From Pseudomonadota bacterium (GTDB lineage Bacteria > Pseudomonadota > Gammaproteobacteria > Burkholderiales > Burkholderiaceae), in NCBI GenBank assembly GCA_023441105.1, contig JAEZQX010000073.1, positions 1 to 20,133 on the forward strand: a stretch of 20,133 bases of DNA. The letters run 5' to 3'. The translations under genes and the position numbers were made by a program. Each line of letters opens with the position of its first letter. Position 1 is the first letter of the stretch. Below, in pieces: positions 15,229 through 20,133 of this stretch. The notes beneath the pieces are model-generated. The model worked only from the letters and a program-made list of their open reading frames with translations. It was not told the DNA's origin and made no database searches.

Positions 15229-16220
15229 TCCGCCGTCACCCCCAGCTCCTGCACCACCCGTGCCCACTTCGCTGCCTCCTCGCGGGCGAAATCGGCAAAA
15301 TTGCCCGAGGTCGCATCGCCGGCTGGCTCGAGATACATCGCTTCCAGTTTCGCCCGGGTGTCCTGCTTCGCCAGGGAGCTGGAGATGGCCTTGCGCAGGG
15401 TTCCCACGACGTCCGGCGGGGTACCGGCCGGCGCAAACACGCCGAACCAGCCGGTCTGCACCAGCGACGGATGACCCAGCTCGACCAGCGTCGGCACGTC
15501 CGGGAAGAAGCGGCTTCGCTCCTTCGATGTGACGGCAAGCGCGTGCAGCTGTCCCGACTTCAGGTACGGCACTGCGGCCCCGGGCGTGACGAACATCATG
15601 GAAATGCGGTTGCCGATCAGGTCGACCAGCGCCGGTGCGCTGCCGCGATACGGCACGTGCACCATCGGCACCCCGGTGGCCTTGGACAAGGCGAAGCCGG
15701 CGATGTGCTGCGGCAGGCCCACGCCGGGCGATCCATAGGTGAGGCCGTCGGGCCGGCTCCTGGCGGCGGCCAGCAGCGCCGGCAGATCCTTGATGCCCGA
15801 CTGCGCAGAGACCACCAGCAGTTCGGGCGCCATGCCCATCAACGCGATCGGGGTGAAGTCGGCCACCGGGTCATACGGCCTGGGCTTGACGACAGCCGGC
15901 ACGATCGCATTGGTGGCGGTGTGGCCCATCAGCAGCGTGTGTCCATCGGGAGCGGCGTTCAGGAGCGCCTTGGTGCCGATGATCCCGCCCGCACCTGCCT
16001 TGTTGTCGACCACCACGCTTCGGCCGAAGATCGCCGTCAGGTCGGCCGCCAGCGTGCGCGCAATCGAATCCGTGCCGCCGGCGGGCGGTCCCGCCACGAT
16101 GATGGTGACGGGCTGCGCAGGATACTCCGCAGCCACGGCACCACTCGCCCCGATCGCGAGCGCCAAGGCGGCAGCCGCTGCCGCCGCCGCAACGCGGCTC
16201 CCGCGCAAGAAACCAGTCAT
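15225..16220 (-). CDS. Bug/TctC-type tripartite tricarboxylate transporter receptor (TTT receptor 3)
   Basis: A 331-residue periplasmic receptor. The signal peptide has a basic start (MTGFLRGSR), an unusual run of eight alanines and cleavage after AVA near residue 30, then EYPAQPVTIIVAGPPAGGTD. It shares long stretches with receptor 1, for example AGAGGIIGTK, ATNAIVPAVVKP, YDPVADFTP, HVPYRGSAPALVDL and MFVTPGAAVPYLKSGQ, so the two came from a duplication. The strong ribosome-binding site GAGGGGGAG (16227-16235), 6 bp before the ATG at 16218-16220, fixes the start. It follows the enolase-superfamily gene after 52 bp and overlaps receptor 2 by 4 bp. Confidence 0.92.
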   Translation of the reverse strand: MTGFLRGSRVAAAAAAAALALAIGASGAVAAEYPAQPVTIIVAGPPAGGTDSIARTLAADLTAIFGRSVVVDNKAGAGGIIGTKALLNAAPDGHTLLMGHTATNAIVPAVVKPRPYDPVADFTPIALMGMAPELLVVSAQSGIKDLPALLAAARSRPDGLTYGSPGVGLPQHIAGFALSKATGVPMVHVPYRGSAPALVDLIGNRISMMFVTPGAAVPYLKSGQLHALAVTSKERSRFFPDVPTLVELGHPSLVQTGWFGVFAPAGTPPDVVGTLRKAISSSLAKQDTRAKLEAMYLEPAGDATSGNFADFAREEAAKWARVVQELGVTAE

Positions 16221-16272
16221 CTTCAACTCCCCCTCGAATGCGGTCTCGTGCCGCCGTTGCATCACCCGGTCG

Positions 16273-17373
16273 CTACGCCGGCATTGTCCGGACGGCAGCC
16301 CCGGCACCGTGCTCCATGCTGCGGATCGTATGCCCCTCGACGGCATCGCGGTCGAGCCGCGGCCAGTATCCGGCAGGCACCCGGATCGAGCCGCCTTCGA
16401 ACTCGAGCGGCGTCTGGAACAGCCGCGCCTTCGTCTTGAGAAAGCCGTTCATCTCGCCGGCGTTGTCGATGGTGTATCGCGCCACGCAGGCTTCCATCCA
16501 GCAGCCGATCTCGATCGACACCCCGTCGCCGAGCACCGGCGTCAGGCCGCGGGAACGGATCTCGCCGAGCGCGGTGACCAGCATGTCGACGCTGCCGATC
16601 TTCTTCAGCTTGAGCTTGACGAAGCCGACCCCTTCGATGGCTGCCGCCCGGGCGATGTCGGCCACGCCGTAGATCGACTCGTCGAGCATCACCGGAACGG
16701 CGGAAACTGCAGCAACCTGCGCATTGCCGTTCCAGTCATCCATGTGGCAAGGCTGCTCGAACAGCTCGATACCCGCCGGTTCGAGTGCCGCGGCGAAGGC
16801 GCGGCCGTCCGCGACGCCGTAGCCCTGGTTTGCGTCGAGCCGCAGCGATGCGCGGCCGTCGACCCGTTCCTGGATGTGGCGCACGCGACGGAGATCTTCC
16901 TTCCAGTCGAACCCCACCTTGACCTTGAGGGTCCGGAAGCCTTCGTCGAGCCGGCTCTCGACCTCCGGCCCGATCGCCGGCAGCTCATGCGCATGCAGCG
17001 GCGCCAGGAGCGGCACCGCGAACTCCTCGCGGGCATCGAGCAGCGGGTTTCGGCCGAGCATGTCGATGGCCGCAAGCACCGCGCTGGCAGCGCCGGCACC
17101 TTCACCGACATGACGGGCAACCAAGGCGCTGGCGTCGTCCACCGACAGTCCGACGATTTGTCGCGACAGGCGATTGCAGAGGTCCCATGAGCCCGCCACC
17201 GTTTCGGCGGTGTACCCGGGGATGATCAGTGCCTCACCGAAGCCGGCGTTGCCCTCGTCATCGAACACCTCGATGAGGAAGGGATCGAACCCCTCGATGG
17301 TCATCAGTGACACCTTGTAGGGCGTCACCAGCGGAAGCATCACTTGCCGGACGCGAACTCCCTCGATCCTCAC
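16273..17373 (-). CDS. Enolase-superfamily enzyme, muconate-lactonizing (MLE) type
   Basis: A 366-residue cytoplasmic enzyme with an N-terminal capping domain (about 1-125) and a C-terminal barrel. The metal ligands are D180 (LDANQGY), E206 (FEQP) and D231 (DES). The acid/base lysines are K152 in KVKVG and K255 in KLKLKKIG. Spacings between these residues match those of muconate lactonizing enzyme (K169, D198, E224, D249, K273). LGDGVSIEIG near 281-290 closes the active site. The two-lysine layout points to cycloisomerase, epimerase, racemase or syn-elimination chemistry and not to the mandelate-racemase acid-sugar dehydratases. The start is a GTG at 17371-17373. It lies 19 bp after the dioxygenase gene and upstream of three TTT receptors. 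The substrate is unknown. Confidence 0.88.
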   Translation of the reverse strand: MRIEGVRVRQVMLPLVTPYKVSLMTIEGFDPFLIEVFDDEGNAGFGEALIIPGYTAETVAGSWDLCNRLSRQIVGLSVDDASALVARHVGEGAGAASAVLAAIDMLGRNPLLDAREEFAVPLLAPLHAHELPAIGPEVESRLDEGFRTLKVKVGFDWKEDLRRVRHIQERVDGRASLRLDANQGYGVADGRAFAAALEPAGIELFEQPCHMDDWNGNAQVAAVSAVPVMLDESIYGVADIARAAAIEGVGFVKLKLKKIGSVDMLVTALGEIRSRGLTPVLGDGVSIEIGCWMEACVARYTIDNAGEMNGFLKTKARLFQTPLEFEGGSIRVPAGYWPRLDRDAVEGHTIRSMEHGAGAAVRTMPA

Positions 17374-17392
17374 CGCGAGCCTGCCATGACGC

Positions 17393-18277
17393 TCATTGCA
17401 CCGGCCCGCCGGCGATCTGCGTGCGATACATCAGGCGGCGGGTGGCGGGATCGAAGGAGTCGCGCCGGTGCATGGTGCAGGTGTTGTCCCACATCACCAC
17501 GTCGCCGAGCTGCCATTCCTGCCCCCAGGTCAGCTCCGTTGCCGCGGCGTGCGCCCACAGCCGGTCCAGCAGCGCCTCGCTCTCCTCCAGCGGCAGTCCG
17601 ACCAGGTAGGCGCCGCGACGGCGACCGAGCAGCAGGCACTTGCGGCCGGTGCGCGGATGCGTCCGCACCAGCGGGTGCACCGCGCCCACCGTCTTGCGCG
17701 GGTCGTCGTTGTCGACATAGCCGTTGCGCAGCTGGCCGGCGCTGTTGCGGCTGGCATCGTGCACGCAACGCAGCTGCCCGACCCGTTGCTTGAGGTCCGC
17801 CGGCAACGTCTCGAACGCCAGGTACATGTTCGAGAAGTAGGTATTGCCACCCGAGGGCGGGATCTCGACGGCGAACAGGCACGCGGCCTTCGGCGGCCGG
17901 TCGTTGTACGTCATGTCGGCGTGCCACACCGATTCGGCATCGCCGAGGCCGCCGATCGGCTTGCCGTCCAGCTTCACGTTGGAGATGACCGTGATCTCCC
18001 GCGGCAGGTCATCCACGGCGCGGCTCATCTCGCCGCTCGCGACGGGTCGCTTGTCGAGCTCGCCGAACCGGCGCGAGAACGCGACGAACTCCTCGAGCGT
18101 CATCCCGTCCTGCCTGCGTACCCGCAGCACCAGGTGCTCGTCCCAGGCCGCCAGGAAGGCATCGCGCATGGCGTCGGTGAGCGGCCGCCGCATGTCGAGC
18201 CCGACCACGTCGGCGCCCAGCGCCCGCCCGGAAGGAACGATGCGCAGCCCGGTGGCTGCCTCTGTTTCGGTAGTCAA
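17393..18277 (-). CDS. TauD/TfdA-family Fe(II)/2-oxoglutarate-dependent dioxygenase
   Basis: A 294-residue cytoplasmic oxygenase that would couple 2-oxoglutarate decarboxylation to hydroxylation of a substrate. The iron triad is H119 and D121 in VWHADMTYNDRPP and H270 in WDNTCTMHRRD; R281 lies in RRLMYR, where the 2-oxoglutarate arginine is expected. THPRTGRK near 206-213 is also typical. I place the start at TTG 18275-18277 because GGAG lies 8 bp upstream and this leaves room for a promoter before the divergent LysR gene. An in-frame ATG at 18340 would give 315 residues but has no clear ribosome-binding site. It heads the enolase-TTT receptor run. TauD, TfdA, alkylsulfatase and carnitine-type substrates are all possible. 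Confidence 0.88.
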   Translation of the reverse strand: MTTETEAATGLRIVPSGRALGADVVGLDMRRPLTDAMRDAFLAAWDEHLVLRVRRQDGMTLEEFVAFSRRFGELDKRPVASGEMSRAVDDLPREITVISNVKLDGKPIGGLGDAESVWHADMTYNDRPPKAACLFAVEIPPSGGNTYFSNMYLAFETLPADLKQRVGQLRCVHDASRNSAGQLRNGYVDNDDPRKTVGAVHPLVRTHPRTGRKCLLLGRRRGAYLVGLPLEESEALLDRLWAHAAATELTWGQEWQLGDVVMWDNTCTMHRRDSFDPATRRLMYRTQIAGGPVQ

Positions 18278-18284
18278 GTCGATG

Positions 18285-18290
18285 TCTCCA
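18285..18290 (-). promoter_or_regulatory. Ribosome-binding site supporting a TTG start for the dioxygenase
   Basis: TGGAGA on the minus strand lies 7 bp before the TTG at 18277. No comparable purine run precedes the ATG at 18340. Confidence 0.5.
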
Positions 18291-18356
18291 GTGGCCGAGA
18301 TCGTGCCGATCGATGCCGACGAAGGATAGTCGCGTCCCATTTATCGGACAATCTCT

Positions 18357-18371
18357 GATTGCTTATCAATC
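18357..18371. promoter_or_regulatory. Candidate LysR-type regulator binding site in divergent promoter
   Basis: GATTG-CTTAT-CAATC is an exact 5-bp inverted repeat with a 5-bp spacer, A/T-rich inside a GC-rich region. It lies 14 bp upstream of the LysR ATG and 79 bp upstream of the preferred dioxygenase start. LysR proteins commonly bind such interrupted dyads in divergent promoters to repress themselves and activate the neighbour. Use of this site is inferred. Confidence 0.5.
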
Positions 18372-18385
18372 TATCCGTCGATCAG

Positions 18386-19288
18386 ATGAATCCGACCCGA
18401 GTGACCTTCAAGCAGATCGAGATCTTCCTCAGTGTCGCCGAGACCCTGAGCTTCAGCCAGGCGGCAACTCGCTGCCATCTCTCCCAGCCTGCCTTGAGCG
18501 CCAACATCCAGCGGCTGGAGGAGGCGCTGGGCGCCCGTCTGTTCGACCGGCATACGCGCAAGGTGACCCTGACGCCGGTCGGCGCCGAGATGAAGGCCAT
18601 CGCCGCCGCGCTCGCCGACAACGTCGAGCACGCCTTCTCGCGGATCCAGGAGCTGGTCTCGGGCAAGGTCGGCCGACTGGTGGTCGCGGCCGCGCCATCG
18701 CTGGCCGCCTCGCTCGTGCCAAGGGCACTGGCAGCCTTCCGGCTGGAGCATCCCGGCGTCGGCGTGGAGCTTCACGACGAACTGTCGGATGTCTGCATCG
18801 ACATGGTCCGGTCCCGCACCGCGGACCTTGCCCTCGGCCCGCGAAGCGACGGAGCCGAGGATCTGCTCCAGCGGGAGATCTTCCGCGATCCGCTGGTGGT
18901 CGTCCATCCGGCGGGCCACCCGCTCGACGCCAAGCGGGCGCTGCGCTGGGCGGACATCAAGCCCTTCGAGCAGATCATGCTGGATCCCAGCAGCAGCGTG
19001 CGGCAACTGGTGGACGCTGAGTACGCCAGGCACGGCGTCCAGCTGCGTCCGGCTTTCGAGGTACGCCATGTCGGGACCATGCTGGGACTCATCGCCTCGG
19101 GACTGGGCATCGGGGTACTGCCGCAATCCCTGGTGCGCACCTTGCGGCTCGAGGGGATGGGATATCGCCGCTTTGCCGCGGCCGGCGGCTATCGCTCCAT
19201 CTGCAGCGCCACCCTGCTCGGCCAGACGCCTTCACCGACCGTGGCCGCCTTCATCCGGCACTTCCGCCGCGAGTGCGCAGCCGGCTGA
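18386..19288 (+). CDS. LysR-family transcriptional regulator
   Basis: A 300-residue regulator, normal for the family. The N-terminal winged helix-turn-helix (about 6-65) contains FKQIEIFLSVAETLSFSQAA, then LSQPALSANIQRLEEALGARLFDR and VTLTPVGAEM. A linker helix and a periplasmic-binding-like effector domain (about 90-295) follow. The ATG at 18386 is chosen because it places the HTH at the usual distance from the N-terminus. A TTG at 18359 would add nine residues but would lie inside the inverted repeat. It is divergent from the dioxygenase gene and is the natural candidate regulator of the dioxygenase-enolase-TTT run. The inducer is unknown. Confidence 0.93.
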   Translation: MNPTRVTFKQIEIFLSVAETLSFSQAATRCHLSQPALSANIQRLEEALGARLFDRHTRKVTLTPVGAEMKAIAAALADNVEHAFSRIQELVSGKVGRLVVAAAPSLAASLVPRALAAFRLEHPGVGVELHDELSDVCIDMVRSRTADLALGPRSDGAEDLLQREIFRDPLVVVHPAGHPLDAKRALRWADIKPFEQIMLDPSSSVRQLVDAEYARHGVQLRPAFEVRHVGTMLGLIASGLGIGVLPQSLVRTLRLEGMGYRRFAAAGGYRSICSATLLGQTPSPTVAAFIRHFRRECAAG

Positions 19289-19396
19289 CGCCCGATCGCA
19301 CGCGGCCGTGGCCGTTCTGCCGGATCCTGCGTGCCGGGCGCCGCGATTGTCCGGCTGATCCCGACTTCAGGCTTCCCGCTGTCCTGGCGGCTCGGG
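19289..19396. other. Short convergent intergenic stretch
   Basis: This 108-bp gap separates the LysR stop from the stop of the oppositely oriented DUF6494 gene. It is GC-rich, with no clear terminator hairpin or coding frame of its own. Confidence 0.6.
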
Positions 19397-19603
19397 CTAC
19401 TCCAGTTCGATCTTTCCCTCGAACCGCGCCGTCAGCTTCAGGCCGGCAATCTCCAGCGTCATCGTCGCCGGGAACTTCTCGTTGCCGGCAATCGACCCTT
19501 CCGACTGGGCCCGGGCCACCGCCTGCTCGATCTCCCGCTGCGAGCTCACCCCCACCATCTTGAGGAACTTGCGCAAGCTGATGTTGAAGGTCTCTTCGTT
19601 CAT
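19397..19603 (-). CDS. Small DUF6494-type protein
   Basis: A 68-residue cytoplasmic-looking protein with no signal peptide or membrane segment. It starts MNEETFNISLRKFLKMVGV, followed by SSQREIEQAVARA, and ends in a beta-rich segment (TMTLEIAGLKLTARFEGKIELE region). This matches my recollection of DUF6494, a short proteobacterial family without known function. AAAGGAG at 19611-19617, 7 bp before the ATG at 19601-19603, fixes the start; an upstream in-frame ATG adding 18 residues is not supported. It stands alone, convergent with the LysR gene, and has no evident link to the catabolic genes. Confidence 0.85.
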   Translation of the reverse strand: MNEETFNISLRKFLKMVGVSSQREIEQAVARAQSEGSIAGNEKFPATMTLEIAGLKLTARFEGKIELE

Positions 19604-19995
19604 GGTGCTTCTCCTTTCGTACCGGTACCGGGGACCTGCGGGCAACCACGGGACCACTCACCGAATGGCGACTGCCCAATCCGCTATTGTGCCCGGTCCC
19701 GCCATCGGCCAGACAGGCTCGCCACCACGCGGGGACCGGCACATCGCCAGCGACTTGCGCGAGACGGGGCCGGCTACGCGCGGGTGCTGGCGTGTAGCGG
19801 AGATTGCGGCGGGAGTGCCAGCCGGAGGTTGGCGTGCTGGAGAGGCGGTGCGGATGGCCGCAGGCCTGGCGGCGGACTGGAACGTGATCGGGGGCTGGCA
19901 GTGGCTGCGGAGGCCGACAGGCCCGGCAAGCGCCGGGCCGTCCTGGTCAGTGGTCTTCGCTCGGGACTCGATGCCCTGCAGGTTGGAGCTATGGC
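19604..19995. other. 392-bp stretch without a convincing gene
   Basis: It holds the 5' region of the small DUF6494 gene and the 3' flank of the unidentified partial gene. Open frames here on either strand are low-complexity GC-rich shadows without recognisable domains. The features I can see are the ribosome-binding site of the small gene, overlapping short palindromes near 19619-19630, and a strong hairpin at 19920-19939. No promoter could be assigned with confidence. Confidence 0.6.
19920..19939 (-). terminator. GC-rich hairpin, candidate terminator of the partial leftward gene
   Basis: GGCCCGGC at 19920-19927 and GCCGGGCC at 19932-19939 form a perfect 8-bp stem with a 4-base loop (GCTT on the minus strand). 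It starts 56 bp past the stop of the leftward gene at 19996. The bases after it on the minus strand (TGTCGGCC) are not a real T-tract, so intrinsic termination would be weak. Confidence 0.45.
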
Positions 19996-20133
19996 CTAGT
20001 TGGCAGGCTTGTCGTTGTCCAGCAGCTCGGCGCGCTTGGCGATCCAGAACCAGCGAGGATCCCAGCCGCGCAGGGACTGCTTGAACGGCGTGTAGGTGAT
20101 CCGGAAGCGTCCCCAGATGGCGGCATCGACTTC
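19996..20133 (-). CDS. C-terminal fragment of an unidentified protein
   Basis: The last 45 codons of a leftward gene that enters from the right edge and stops at TAG 19996-19998. The visible residues are rich in aromatic and basic side chains (IWGRFRITYTPFKQ, then GWDPRWFWIAKR) and end in a charged tail, LLDNDKPAN. The reading frame is open from the edge to the stop, and codon composition looks like that of neighbouring genes, so I take it as real. I do not recognise the family and assign no function. A hairpin 56 bp downstream may end its transcript. Confidence 0.55.
   Translation of the reverse strand, partial: EVDAAIWGRFRITYTPFKQSLRGWDPRWFWIAKRAELLDNDKPAN

Noticed and set aside
13169..16220. 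Possible complete tripartite tricarboxylate (TctABC) transporter
   Set aside because: All three genes encode receptor (TctC/Bug) subunits; no TctA or TctB membrane protein is present in the window.
19619..19630. Overlapping palindromes GTACCGGTAC and CGGTACCG
   Set aside because: They are short, seen once, and lie just upstream of the ribosome-binding site of the DUF6494 gene; there is no second copy to support an operator.
1..20133. Mobile element, CRISPR array, phage, toxin-antitoxin or defence genes
   Set aside because: I found no transposase, integrase, terminal repeats, regular spacer repeats or defence-domain proteins on either strand.

Overview
This is a GC-rich, densely packed bacterial window. 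Orphan Bug/TctC-type receptors, several TRAP transporter genes, FCD-type GntR regulators and a DUF6494 protein together suggest a betaproteobacterium, most likely Burkholderiales (Bordetella/Achromobacter/Variovorax-like). That placement is inferred from gene content, not from a marker gene. I see no rRNA, tRNA, CRISPR array, insertion sequence or phage gene. The window looks like a catabolic island for uptake and breakdown of small organic acids, lactones or acyl compounds.

Layout. (1) 1-124: 5' end of a leftward COG4091-type dehydrogenase. (2) 190-5647, rightward module A: GntR regulator, TRAP transporter in the order P-M-Q, SDR dehydrogenase, COG3618 amidohydrolase/lactonase. (3) 13031-5634, leftward module B: GntR regulator, a second COG3618 amidohydrolase, HIBADH-like dehydrogenase, a second TRAP transporter in the order P-Q-M, class III CoA-transferase, crotonase-fold protein. 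Modules A and B converge and overlap by 14 bp at 5634-5647. (4) 18277-13169, leftward module C: TauD/TfdA-type dioxygenase, MLE-type enolase-superfamily enzyme, three tandem TTT (Bug) solute receptors. It is divergent from a LysR regulator. (5) 19397-20133: DUF6494 protein, a non-coding gap with a hairpin, and the 3' end of an unidentified gene.

How it may work together. Each of modules A and B carries its own FCD-GntR regulator, TRAP transporter, oxidoreductase and lactonase-like amidohydrolase. The two amidohydrolases are clear paralogues, so the modules probably handle two related substrates. Uptake, oxidation and lactone opening would resemble non-phosphorylating sugar-acid pathways. In module B the CoA-transferase and crotonase-like gene suggest that a carboxylate is activated as a CoA thioester. 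Module C adds an oxygenase, a cycloisomerase/epimerase-type enzyme and three receptors, but no TctA/TctB membrane partner. The substrates cannot be read from the sequence.

Regulatory DNA is unusually legible. A palindrome CTTGCATRCAAG occurs in the two promoter regions flanking the first GntR gene. A different TTGTATACCA-type palindrome lies upstream of the second GntR gene, next to a strong stem-loop that could end the module C transcript. A GATTG-N5-CAATC repeat sits between the LysR gene and the dioxygenase gene.
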